In this document: positions 1 to 7,536 of the stretch, in pieces
Layout: every line of letters begins with the position of its first letter
Position numbering within the stretch: position 1 is the first letter of the stretch
Source: Blastopirellula sp.
GTDB lineage: Bacteria; Planctomycetota; Planctomycetia; Pirellulales; Pirellulaceae
Direction of reading: 5' to 3'
DNA: 40,106 bases
NCBI GenBank assembly: GCA_002733575.1
Contig: NVWB01000021.1
Span: 15,381 to 55,486, forward strand
Notes under the pieces: generated by a model
What the model saw: the letters and a program-made list of their open reading frames with translations, nothing else
Database searches by the model: none
What the model was told of the DNA's origin: nothing
Translations under genes and position numbers: made by a program

Positions 1-131
1 GTGGCAGCAGCCCCTTGCAGCACGGCAACCGAATCAGGACCAATGCTTTCGATCACCCGATTACGGCGAGCAGTAAATTCTTCCGCAGTAAAATTCGTTT
101 GAAAATAAGGAGTTCCACGTTCAGCTGACAT
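1..131 (-). CDS. Xaa-Pro aminopeptidase (M24 family), N-terminal fragment cut by the window edge
   Basis: An open frame runs leftward from an ATG at 131 to the window edge, giving 43 codons. The peptide has a short leader, then EEFTARRNRVIESIGPDSVA and LQGAAA. This resembles the start of the aminopeptidase P N-terminal domain (AMP_N), where a Phe plus Arg-Arg helix is followed by a Val-Ala-(Val/Leu)-Leu strand and a Gly-Ala turn. That domain precedes the metal-binding creatinase-fold peptidase of M24 enzymes, which remove the residue before a proline. The catalytic part lies outside the window, so activity cannot be judged. There is no obvious signal peptide, which suggests a cytoplasmic enzyme. 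The ribosome-binding site is weak (AGAG about 9 bases upstream). The family call rests on a short stretch. That this is a coding start is more certain than its name. Confidence 0.55.
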   Translation of the reverse strand, partial: MSAERGTPYFQTNFTAEEFTARRNRVIESIGPDSVAVLQGAAA

Positions 132-746
132 ACGATTAGGCTCTTTTATACTTAGAAATAACCACGTAGACGAAAACTATGTCCCAAGATTTTACGTTCT
201 CTAAAGCATCAAAGATAGCTGGGGAGACTGCAAAAACACCAGTTTTTCAGACTCCTCGATGAACTCCATCGTGAAACACCTTGAATGAACCGCTGAAAAT
301 ATCCTTCTCGGTATTGAAATCGAGTCGTACCTATGGCTTTCGGTAATCTCAAGCGCGAAGCGTCAGCGAGGACTGAGGTGTAAATGTGCTTCGGGTCGAA
401 ATTTGCATGGTGTACATTTTTGTGGTTCGGAAAAAATATGTCTCACGCCAAGACGCAAAGTCGCCAAGAAGGAGGAGAAGGAAGTAATTTAAACACAGAG
501 GCACGGAGGAAATAGAGCCGTGGGATTCGAATCTTATCCTGTGAATTATGTTCATCTTGTCGAGAGATAATAAATCTCACGCGAAGCCTCGAAGCCACTA
601 AGGACGGAAGAGGTAGAGTTTTTGCAGGTATTTAATCCCTACTCAAGAAAACATCTTATTGGTTCCCGTCACGGTGTTAAATTGTGTCTCCCTCTATGTA
701 TACTAGTAAGATGTTCAACTTTGTTCGTAAACCAGGACTCAAAATT
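132..746. other. Intergenic spacer with degenerate dispersed repeats
   Basis: About 600 bases separate the divergent aminopeptidase-like and sulfatase genes, and no convincing gene lies between them. The first 200 bases are AT-rich and should hold the promoter of the leftward gene, but no clear box pair was seen. From about 346 to 612 there is a cluster of repeat-like, purine-rich segments, listed separately. A 68-codon minus-strand frame crosses the cluster, but it has no recognisable domain and looks like a by-product of the repeats. Confidence 0.6.
346..612. repeat. Cluster of degenerate intergenic repeats
   Basis: Two related segments are visible. One at 441-473 begins TCTCACGCCAAGACGCAAAG. 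One at 575-612 begins TCTCACGCGAAGCCTCGAAG. They share the first eight bases and a regular AAG/CAAAG periodicity. Between them at 492-510 lies ACACAGAGGCACGGAGGA, and at 351-371 lies AAGCGCGAAGCGTCAGCGAG. From memory, such sequences resemble multi-copy intergenic repeats of planctomycetes and some other phyla. Copy number in this genome cannot be seen from one window. Confidence 0.45.
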
Positions 747-2513
747 ATGTCTCGCTATTTCTTTCTTTCATCACTGTTCATTTTAGTGCCATTCGTTAGT
801 TTTCTCTCGGCCGCCAATCAACCGAATGTGGTGGTGTTTCTGAGTGATGACCAAGGCTGGGGAGATCTTAGCAGTACAGGCAATCGTGATATCTCTACGC
901 CGAACATTGATTCGTTGGCAAGAGATGGTGCCAGTTTTGATCGATTTTATATTTGCCCTGTTTGTTCGCCTACTCGGGCTGAATTCCTGACAGGTCGCCA
1001 TCACGCTCATAGTAATGTGTTCTCGACTTCCGCTGGTGGCGAACGGATGGATCTGGATGAAACGACCGTGGCCGATCTATTCAAAGCGGCAGGGTACAGC
1101 ACCGGAGCGTTCGGGAAATGGCACAACGGAATGCAATATCCTTATCATCCGAATGGTCGAGGGTTTGATGAGTATTATGGTTTTTGCAGCGGCCATTGGG
1201 GCAACTATTTTGATGCCATGTTTGAACACAATGGAAATATCGTTACAGGCAAAGGGTTTTGCATTGATGACTTTACCAATCATGCAATGACTTTTATTGA
1301 AGATGCAGTTCAGCAGGATAAGCCGTTCTTCGCGTATCTGCCATACAACACACCTCACTCGCCGATGCAAGTTCCCGATAAATTCTGGGACAAGTTTTCA
1401 GATCGCCCTTTGAAGATGATTGATGAAGTCAAGAAGGACAAACGGTATTCGGATACCCATTTACGCAGTGCCTTGGCGATGTGTGAGAATTTAGATTGGA
1501 ATGTTGGTCGTTTGTTAAAAAAACTTGATGACTTAAAGGTTGCCGATAATACCATCGTAGTTTGGTTTCACGATAATGGACCGAATGGAGTGCGTTGGAA
1601 CGGTGGCATGAAAGGCCGCAAAGGCTCAACCGATGAAGGTGGCGTGCGATCTCCTCTTTATGTTCGCTGGCCAAAATCGATACTTGCAGGTGTTGAAATT
1701 CCTGAAATATGTACTGCCCGAGATTTGTTGCCCACACTGTGTGATTTGGCTGGCATCAATGCAAAGACGAATCATCCTGTGAATGGCTTAAGTTTAAAAC
1801 CATTGATTTTCAACAATCATAAATCAGAATGGCCGGATCGAATTCTCATTAATCACTGGAAAGATAAAATCAGTGCTCGTAGTCAAAACTACCGTTTAGA
1901 CAACGCAGGTGTGCTGTATGACATGATTGCCGATCCGGGCCAGAAAACGCCGGTAACGAAACAGCATCCAAAAGTTGTGAAGCAACTTGCCGCCGTGGTG
2001 AAGTCTCACAAAGATCAGTTTATGGCCAACTACTACAAAGATGATCGACCTTTTGTGATTGCTCATCCTGGTTCCCCTTTGACACAATTGCCGGCTCGTG
2101 ATGCCTTGGCTTCTGGTAGTATCAAGCGATCCAACAAATTCCCGAACTGCTCTTACTTCGGCAATTGGACAAGCACCGACGACAAAATTACCTTCACGGC
2201 GGAAGTGGCCACTACGGGTGTTTATGATGTAGTGCTGTATTATGCCTCGAAAGATGCTGGTTCAAAATATCGGCTTAGCTTCAATGATTCCCACTTAGAT
2301 TTTGTGATCAATGAAGCCCATGATGTGCCAGAGATTGGCGCAGAAAATGACCGCCATCCACGCGTCGAATCTTATGTGAAGAATTTCAAGCCAGTTTCCA
2401 TTGGTCAAATCAAATTGAACCAAGGCAAAGGAATACTTAGTTTAAGTGCGACAGAAATTCCTGGCAAAGAAGCGATTGAGTTTCGTATGGTTACGCTAGA
2501 GAAAGTGAAATAG
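747..2513 (+). CDS. Secreted sulfatase with C-terminal beta-sandwich-like domain
   Basis: A 588-residue sulfatase of the formylglycine-dependent alkaline phosphatase superfamily. It should hydrolyse sulfate esters, probably on a sulfated polysaccharide, outside the cytoplasm. The metal-binding LSDDQGWGD motif has its aspartates at about residues 34-35. The modification motif CSPTRAEFLTGR has the Cys that becomes formylglycine at about residue 73. GKWH at about 125 and HDNGPNG further on are also typical. After about residue 450 the catalytic fold ends and a beta-rich segment (YFGNWTSTDDKITF, VYDVVLYYASK) resembles carbohydrate-binding sandwich modules appended to planctomycete sulfatases. Earlier in-frame starts exist (GTG 684, ATG 696 and 711). 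ATG 747 is preferred because AGGA lies 9 bases upstream and it places a clean signal peptide (MSRYFFLSSLFILVPFVSFL) at the N terminus. Maturation needs a formylglycine-generating enzyme, which is not in this window. The substrate is unknown. Confidence 0.93.
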   Translation: MSRYFFLSSLFILVPFVSFLSAANQPNVVVFLSDDQGWGDLSSTGNRDISTPNIDSLARDGASFDRFYICPVCSPTRAEFLTGRHHAHSNVFSTSAGGERMDLDETTVADLFKAAGYSTGAFGKWHNGMQYPYHPNGRGFDEYYGFCSGHWGNYFDAMFEHNGNIVTGKGFCIDDFTNHAMTFIEDAVQQDKPFFAYLPYNTPHSPMQVPDKFWDKFSDRPLKMIDEVKKDKRYSDTHLRSALAMCENLDWNVGRLLKKLDDLKVADNTIVVWFHDNGPNGVRWNGGMKGRKGSTDEGGVRSPLYVRWPKSILAGVEIPEICTARDLLPTLCDLAGINAKTNHPVNGLSLKPLIFNNHKSEWPDRILINHWKDKISARSQNYRLDNAGVLYDMIADPGQKTPVTKQHPKVVKQLAAVVKSHKDQFMANYYKDDRPFVIAHPGSPLTQLPARDALASGSIKRSNKFPNCSYFGNWTSTDDKITFTAEVATTGVYDVVLYYASKDAGSKYRLSFNDSHLDFVINEAHDVPEIGAENDRHPRVESYVKNFKPVSIGQIKLNQGKGILSLSATEIPGKEAIEFRMVTLEKVK

Positions 2514-2581
2514 AGTCCTAGAGAAATTTCATATTCCGTGTTCCGACTATTTACGATAAGCGGCCCCGGTTTCCCAATTGC

Positions 2582-2676
2582 TTCAGTCCCGATAGGGACG
2601 ATATCATGTAGCCAGGGAATTCATTCCCTGGAATCGATTTACCCCAATTCAAGAAAGCCCCAGTTGGGGCGGTATC
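2582..2676. repeat. Cluster of three short palindromic (REP-like) repeats
   Basis: Three hairpins lie in the spacer between convergent genes. GTCCC-gata-GGGAC is at 2586-2599, CCAGGGAAT-tc-ATTCCCTGG (9 bp arms) at 2612-2631, and GCCCC-agtt-GGGGC at 2657-2670. The first and third share an architecture: a five-base GC arm, a four-base loop, then G(A/G)TATC directly after the stem. They therefore look like two copies of one repeat flanking a different palindrome. No transposase is adjacent. The small frame at 2538-2756 has no domain and is probably not a gene. The cluster could also serve as a bidirectional terminator, but the T-tracts are poor. Confidence 0.55.
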
Positions 2677-2783
2677 GAATAAATATGATCCCGAAGCACA
2701 GCCAACTCTGGAATCGTCGGCGGTGCTTATCGATATTAAATCGCTCGGCTCATTAGCATTAAAAATGCTCTAGTAGGTCACTA

Positions 2784-3650
2784 TTATCTGCGTCGAATTT
2801 TGTTTGAAAAATCGGAATCGTTTTGATGTTTTTCAGCGAGATCGTTTATCTGGGAACGCTGCTTTAGCTCTTCAAAGGGAACCGAAGTATCGAGCAAACC
2901 TAAATCGTACGCATACTCGTCTGAGTTACCTGGCAGCATAATTCGGATGTCATAAGGAACTCGATTCGGTGCCAACTGATTGACGTGTCGTACAATGTTG
3001 GTTGTGCAGTTATTGGTTAACGTATTATAAAATTCAGGCTTCTTTGCTAGTTGATTCGCTCGATTAGCGATATCGAGAAACAGGCGTTGCGATTGCTCTG
3101 GCGTTGCTACAGTAGGGTACAAGTAAACTTTGCTTTGATAATAGTTGGAACTCAAATTGACGATATCGCGTTCGTCTCCGATCACATACATGAGTTCGTA
3201 TTGGTTGAAGAAACCTTTTAAAGCGGAGTACGCTTCGCCATCTTCTTTCCGGATTTCAACCGAAGAGATGAGATTCGTCCCGTCTGCTAATCCAAAACTC
3301 AGCATCGTATGTGCAATGCTGGGCGTGTCTTCAAAGGGCACTACCAGATAGTCAACGCTTTGAATGTCACTCAGCTTTAACTTTTTGACATAATGCTGAA
3401 CGATGTATTCATCGTGTGCCGTATAACGACAGTTCCTCACGTTATGAATTGTTACCTGATCACCTTGAAAATCAATCAATGGCAGCTTTGCCTGATCAGG
3501 TGACCAAGTTCGCTTGTTCGACGGGGTGATGCTTTTACACCCTTGAGCAATAAATAGCAAAGAAACGATCAGTGCATAGCATCCCCAGTCGGATTCCCGC
3601 ATTTGAGAAACATAATTAAACAGATGAAAATTAATTGTATTCGTTGCCAT
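2784..3650 (-). CDS. DUF4105-family putative lipoprotein
   Basis: A 288-residue protein of the DUF4105 family (also called the Lnb N-terminal periplasmic domain), which is thought to have a papain-like peptidase fold. The family pattern is visible: a His-rich strand HTMLSFGL at about residue 112, then SSVEIRKEDGEAYS, a Tyr-rich YELMYVIGDERDIV segment, VYLYPTVATPEQSQRLFLDI, and the terminal YNTLTNNCTTNIVRHVNQL with the conserved Asn-Asn-Cys-Thr-Thr. The His and this Cys are the likely active-site pair, by family inference. The N terminus carries a hydrophobic stretch ending LLFIAQGC, a lipobox at about residue 38, so it is probably a lipoprotein. An alternative start at 3602 (MRESDW) would give a shorter, more normal signal peptide. 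Neither start has a strong ribosome-binding site. The gene stands alone and converges with the upstream sulfatase. The substrate is unknown. Confidence 0.8.
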   Translation of the reverse strand: MATNTINFHLFNYVSQMRESDWGCYALIVSLLFIAQGCKSITPSNKRTWSPDQAKLPLIDFQGDQVTIHNVRNCRYTAHDEYIVQHYVKKLKLSDIQSVDYLVVPFEDTPSIAHTMLSFGLADGTNLISSVEIRKEDGEAYSALKGFFNQYELMYVIGDERDIVNLSSNYYQSKVYLYPTVATPEQSQRLFLDIANRANQLAKKPEFYNTLTNNCTTNIVRHVNQLAPNRVPYDIRIMLPGNSDEYAYDLGLLDTSVPFEELKQRSQINDLAEKHQNDSDFSNKIRRR

Positions 3651-3938
3651 TTAAACCGCTGAACACATAGTAGTGAGAGTCTCAAGTTCTTTTGAAGAAC
3701 GGGTTTATAGCGAAATAGTTTCAGTTAGCACAATATCTATTCATCTCTCGACTTGCACCAACTTGGGGGACATTGACCTCCATAACCGACTTGAAAATGT
3801 AATTTAGGGCGAATCCTCTCCCCTTGCACGATGCGATTGTAGATTTTACAAAGGCTAAATCGATAGCGAAGCTTGGAACACTTTGGTCATCATGTTTCCC
3901 CCTTACACGGATAGCCCCCATTTTAAAGGATTATTGAA

Positions 3939-4463
3939 GTGGCACGATTAATTATCTCAACCTCGATTGCCTTACTCTTGTTTTCTTCTGTCAGCTTTGC
4001 AGCAGACGATCTAAAAACAGATCTGCCAAAAAAGCAAGTTGAAAGCGAGACTAAAAAAGCGGACATTGAGTTTCTGCACAACCACCCCACTTTGGTAAAG
4101 ATGTGGGAACACTCGAATAAACTTCGACGCGACTACGGACTGGCCGAACAAAAGATTAGCCCCGCGTTAACCAAAGCTGCACAAGATCATGCTTGGTACA
4201 TGGCGAAAACCGGCGAATTCAGCCATTACACCAATCTTGGCCCCAGCGGACGTGTTCGAAAACATAAGTACGCTGGCAACTTCAATGGCGAGATTCTGAT
4301 CTACGGTTCAAAAACGATCAAATCCGCATTCAATGGCTGGCTCAACAGCCCTGGTCACCGTGTAATTTTACTAGGTGGCGGCAAAGAAGTTGGTTATGGC
4401 TATGCCATCTCAAAAAATGGCACACCCTACTGGGTTGGTGTCTACGGCAACCCACGCAAGTAA
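3939..4463 (+). CDS. CAP (SCP/PR1-like) domain secreted protein
   Basis: A 174-residue protein starting at a GTG with AAAGGA about 8 bases upstream. A signal peptide (MARLIISTSIALLLFSSVSF) is followed by a charged linker and a CAP domain from about residue 48. The domain shows WEHSNKLRRDYGL, SPALTKAAQDHAWYMAKTG with EFSHYT, NGEILIYGSK, the CAP signature region WLNSPGHRVILLGG, and the closing strand YWVGVYGNP. His at the SHYT and SPGHR motifs and Glu at NGEI match the conserved cavity residues of the family. Bacterial CAP proteins are extracellular or periplasmic, with poorly defined roles in peptide, lipid or surface binding. The gene is monocistronic: a strong hairpin terminator begins about 40 bases after the stop. 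Confidence 0.88.
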   Translation: MARLIISTSIALLLFSSVSFAADDLKTDLPKKQVESETKKADIEFLHNHPTLVKMWEHSNKLRRDYGLAEQKISPALTKAAQDHAWYMAKTGEFSHYTNLGPSGRVRKHKYAGNFNGEILIYGSKTIKSAFNGWLNSPGHRVILLGGGKEVGYGYAISKNGTPYWVGVYGNPRK

Positions 4464-4503
4464 TTGGGCAACCAATTACACAATCGTTCAACCAAGAAAA
4501 ACC

Positions 4504-4544
4504 AATGGCGACTTCAATTATCGAATTGAAGCCGCCATTTTTTA
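4504..4544 (+). terminator. Rho-independent terminator after the CAP gene
   Basis: AATGGCG and TTCAATT pair with AATTGAA and CGCCATT, separated by a two-base internal mismatch on each side and a four-base loop. The stem is followed by a T-rich tract. Its presence also argues against starting the next gene at the in-frame ATG inside this hairpin (4505). Confidence 0.85.
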
Positions 4545-4651
4545 TTTGCCTGATATTATTCTTACTTACGGGTAATGCGATTTTTGTTCGTGCTACAATA
4601 GACGCATCTTTAGTTCGCTTTGCTTACTTCTACGCTGGAGAGATTTCCATT

Positions 4652-6070
4652 ATGCTTACAAGTATTCGTGCTATTCTTCTGACGTTGATGTGTATTACGA
4701 CCGGCGTTGGAATCAATCAACAAATAGAGGCTGCCGATCAGCCCAATTTGCTGTTCATCATTGCCGATGACTGCACTTATCGAGATCTAGGCTGTTATGG
4801 TGGCCAGGCAAAAACCCCGAATCTTGATCGGCTCTGCGAACAAGGCATGCGGTTTACCCAATGCTTTCAAGCCGCTCCGATGTGCTCTCCTACACGACAT
4901 AATATCTATACCGGTTTATATCCGGTGAAAAGTGGAGCCTATCCCAATCATACGTTTGCCAAAGATGGAACGAAAAGTGTTGTCCACTATTTAAAGCCCT
5001 TGGGGTACCGAGTGGCTCAAAGTGGAAAAAAACATATCTCACCCCAAGAAGTATTTCCGTTTGAATCACTTGGTGGAGGCAACAACCCGGACTTCGAAAA
5101 AATTGATGAATTCATGGCCGATTGCAAAGCAAATAATGAACCCTTCTGTTTGTTTGCTTGTTCCAACGAACCCCATTCACCTTGGAACAAAGGGGACGCA
5201 TCGCAGTACCCTGCTGACAAAGTGAAATTGCCCCCTTATTTTGTCGATACGCCACAAACACGCACCGACATGAGCAACTATCTTGCAGAGATTACCTACT
5301 ACGACTGGCAAGTGGGTCAGTGCTTGGACTTGCTAGAAAAACATGGCGTTACCGACACCACTTTAGTGATGGTCGTTTCAGAACAAGGTTCCAGCTTTCC
5401 GTTCGGCAAATGGACTTGTTACGATACGGGCCTGCAAAGCGGGTGCATTGTGCGATGGCCAGCGAAAGTCGCTGCGAACACGGTTACAGATGCAATGGTT
5501 GAGTATGTGGATGTGTTGCCAACATTTATCGAAGCCGCTGGTGGCAAGCCAGCCAAGGTGTTGGAAGGAAAAAGTTTTCTGCCCGTGCTTGAAGGAAAGA
5601 GTGATCACCATAAAGATTATGTTTACGGAATTATGACCACACGTGGAATCATCAACGGATCGGATCAATTCGGAATTCGCTCGGTTCGATCTGGCAAGTA
5701 TAAGTACATCAAAAATCTGACGCCTGAGATTGGATTCCAAAATGCCTGCACCAAAAGTAAAGCATTCAAAGAGTGGGAGAGTTTAGCAGCAGGCGGAGAT
5801 AAACAAGCGGCTGACCTAGTCAAACGCTATCGAACACGACCTGCCGAAGAATTGTACGATGTTCGTTCCGACTGGTACGAATGGAACAATGTAGCAGATG
5901 ATCCAAAGTTCGTGGAGATAAAAGCGGAGTTGAAGGCCAAGCTTGACCAGTGGATGAAGTCACAAGGCGACAAGGGGATTCAGACGGAACTTGAAGCACG
6001 AGAACACCAAGGCCGGAACCGTAACAAAGCGAAGAAGTCTCCCAAGAAAAAGAAAAAAGCGGCTGCATAA
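4652..6070 (+). CDS. Secreted sulfatase, heparan N-sulfatase-like
   Basis: A 472-residue formylglycine-dependent sulfatase. The metal motif IIADDCTYRDLGCYGG is near the N terminus. The maturation motif CSPTRHNIYTGLYP has the modifiable Cys at about residue 78. GKKH and NEPHSPW follow, and VVSEQGSSFPFGKW replaces the common Asp-Asn-Gly motif. The DCTYRDLGCYGG plus SEQG pattern is closest to heparan N-sulfatase-like (SGSH-type) sulfatases, although substrate cannot be read from sequence. The frame is open back to 4505, but that start lies in the preceding terminator. ATG 4652 has GGAGAG about 9 bases upstream and gives a signal peptide (MLTSIRAILLTLMCITTGVG). A TACAAT box at 4594-4599 is a possible -10 element. 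The C terminus is an unusual lysine-rich tail (KKSPKKKKKAAA), which suggests binding to polyanions. Confidence 0.9.
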   Translation: MLTSIRAILLTLMCITTGVGINQQIEAADQPNLLFIIADDCTYRDLGCYGGQAKTPNLDRLCEQGMRFTQCFQAAPMCSPTRHNIYTGLYPVKSGAYPNHTFAKDGTKSVVHYLKPLGYRVAQSGKKHISPQEVFPFESLGGGNNPDFEKIDEFMADCKANNEPFCLFACSNEPHSPWNKGDASQYPADKVKLPPYFVDTPQTRTDMSNYLAEITYYDWQVGQCLDLLEKHGVTDTTLVMVVSEQGSSFPFGKWTCYDTGLQSGCIVRWPAKVAANTVTDAMVEYVDVLPTFIEAAGGKPAKVLEGKSFLPVLEGKSDHHKDYVYGIMTTRGIINGSDQFGIRSVRSGKYKYIKNLTPEIGFQNACTKSKAFKEWESLAAGGDKQAADLVKRYRTRPAEELYDVRSDWYEWNNVADDPKFVEIKAELKAKLDQWMKSQGDKGIQTELEAREHQGRNRNKAKKSPKKKKKAAA

Positions 6071-6085
6071 TCAACAGTCGCTTTT
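6055..6085 (+). terminator. Terminator overlapping the end of the sulfatase gene
   Basis: AAAAGCGGCTG (6055-6065) pairs with CAGTCGCTTTT (6075-6085), with one G-T wobble. The nine-base loop contains the stop codon, and four T close the stem. The last codons of the Lys-rich tail therefore double as the terminator arm. The flanking A and T runs could make it act in both directions for the convergent EF-hand gene. Confidence 0.65.
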
Positions 6086-6132
6086 AAATGGCAATGTAAG
6101 TTTCCGGGCTCATCGAGTGAGATTGCGGATGA

Positions 6133-7227
6133 TTATTTGTCCGCAAGCTCCTCCGCTTTTTGGCACTCTTTCGCAGTGATAACTCCGTCTCCGTTGAGAT
6201 CGAAGCCTTGGAATTCTCTTACTTTTGAACTGGTCCAGCTAGTCGAGTATTCGCTCATCATGATCTGGCCATCGGCGTTAGCATCATTACGAGTAAACCA
6301 GTCAGGCAGTCCTTCTGGTAGACGTTCTGTTGCCGATAGGAACCGATAGGTTGGCACCACTTCTTTCTCTGGTGTACGACTAGATGAACTGCGTGATTTA
6401 CTAGAGTATCTACTGGTAGGTCGGGAACTGCTTGACGACGAGGCACCTTTGTTTTTCGCCATTAACCCGGCTGTCATTTCCTTCAAATCAAGTCGACCAT
6501 CTCGATTCTTATCAAACTCTCCGGGATTCCCTTTCATTTTGCTCCACTCGGATTTATCAACCGATCCATTTTTATTGGTATCGTATTGTTTCATCATCAT
6601 CTGGGCGTACCGAGTATATTTTTCCATCGCTTCATCGCGTTTATCTGGTGATGGCTTGGAACTACTTGAACTCGATTTTTTCTCGCTATCTTTATCTGCA
6701 TTATACTTGGTTAAACGTTCACAAAGTTCGGCCCGAGTGAGCCGTCCATCGTGGTTTGTGTCTGAATCTTCTGCTGGTGTTCGCCACTTAACACCTTTCC
6801 ACTCATTTCCATCGAGTGCACCATTCTTGTTTTTGTCGTATCGCAAAATCATACGATCCACATATTCAATGATCTCTTTAGTATATATTTTCTCTAGGGC
6901 AGGCCCTTTGTAAGGGGGTGGAGAGTCAAATCCCTTTGCTAATTCCAACCCCTCAGGTTCTCCAAAAGTCGTTGAAAAATTACTGCCATCTCCTCGACCT
7001 CGATCTCCACCACGACCTCGATCATCATCTCGGCCACGATCACCACCCCGACCTCGATCATCATCTCGGCCACGATCTCCACGATCACCACCACGACCAT
7101 CATCGCCGCCAGGTCTCGGGCCACCGGGCCCTGGACCTTGTGCCAGCAGAATGCTGCTTGAACAGGCGAGAATCAGACTAAAACAGATTAATAGGGTTGA
7201 GTATTTAATAGACATTTGTTTTTTCAC
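6133..7227 (-). CDS. Secreted EF-hand protein with Arg/Asp/Gly repeat region
   Basis: A 364-residue secreted protein with six EF-hand loops of the D-x-(N/D)-x-(D/N)-G type: DKNKNGALDGNEW, DTNHDGRLTRAEL, DTNKNGSVDKSEW, DKNRDGRLDLKEM, DANADGQIMMSEY and DLNGDGVITAKEC. They are arranged as three pairs, which should bind calcium. Ser-rich linkers (SSSSSSKPSP, SSSSSSRPTS) separate the pairs. A signal peptide ends near ILLAQG and is followed by about 50 residues of Arg, Asp and Gly in repeats of RGRDDD and RGRGGD. The start is GTG 7227; ATG 7215 is an alternative. Such multi-EF-hand secreted proteins are common in planctomycetes and have no settled function. The gene is divergent from the Gly-rich protein gene at 7537, and both encode Gly-rich stretches just after the signal peptide. 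Confidence 0.85.
   Translation of the reverse strand: MKKQMSIKYSTLLICFSLILACSSSILLAQGPGPGGPRPGGDDGRGGDRGDRGRDDDRGRGGDRGRDDDRGRGGDRGRGDGSNFSTTFGEPEGLELAKGFDSPPPYKGPALEKIYTKEIIEYVDRMILRYDKNKNGALDGNEWKGVKWRTPAEDSDTNHDGRLTRAELCERLTKYNADKDSEKKSSSSSSKPSPDKRDEAMEKYTRYAQMMMKQYDTNKNGSVDKSEWSKMKGNPGEFDKNRDGRLDLKEMTAGLMAKNKGASSSSSSRPTSRYSSKSRSSSSRTPEKEVVPTYRFLSATERLPEGLPDWFTRNDANADGQIMMSEYSTSWTSSKVREFQGFDLNGDGVITAKECQKAEELADK
6990..7110 (-). repeat. In-frame tandem repeat (18/36 bp period) in the EF-hand gene
   Basis: The unit starting CGACCTCGATCATCATCTCG at 7013 recurs 36 bases later at 7049, and a half unit starts at 6995. The period is 18 bases, or six codons, encoding RGRDDD/RGRGGD. Being a multiple of three, changes in copy number would keep the reading frame. 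This is a likely length-variable site between strains. Confidence 0.75.
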
Positions 7228-7536
7228 TCAATGTAATGAGAGGGCTTCAAAAACCAGTATGATCAATCTCGTGGCTTTGTGGGAGATTAATCGATACAAG
7301 ATTTAACCCAATCTTTGCAATTAGGGTTCGATTATTCGACTCAGAACCGACAATTATTCAGAGAATTCTTTTAATTTTTCTCGAAACCCCAGCTCTCTCT
7401 AAGGGTTAAAATTACAGGCATAGGGTTTTTCTATCGATCTACCCCGCTGCCATTCCCCTATCGTCTACAACATAAAATGTTGCTACATAAGCACTTACCC
7501 CCTATTTATCTATTCAAGATCACGGAGACTCTGGTC
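7228..7536. other. Divergent promoter region
   Basis: About 310 AT-rich bases separate the divergent EF-hand and Gly-rich protein genes and must hold both promoters. The motif AGGGTT occurs three times (near 7324, 7401 and 7422), which might reflect a binding site, but the spacing is irregular. No clear -35/-10 pair or RNA gene was recognised. Confidence 0.4.

Noticed and set aside
2538..2756. 72-codon plus-strand frame after the first sulfatase
   Set aside because: It is made of the palindromic repeat cluster and has no ribosome-binding site or domain.
3721..3921. 66-codon minus-strand frame between the DUF4105 and CAP genes
   Set aside because: No recognisable domain or signal peptide, and it ends directly at the promoter and ribosome-binding site of the CAP gene.
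6449..6913. 154-codon plus-strand frame antisense to the EF-hand gene
   Set aside because: A Ser/Leu-rich shadow of the EF-hand and Ser-linker codons; no start signal or domain.
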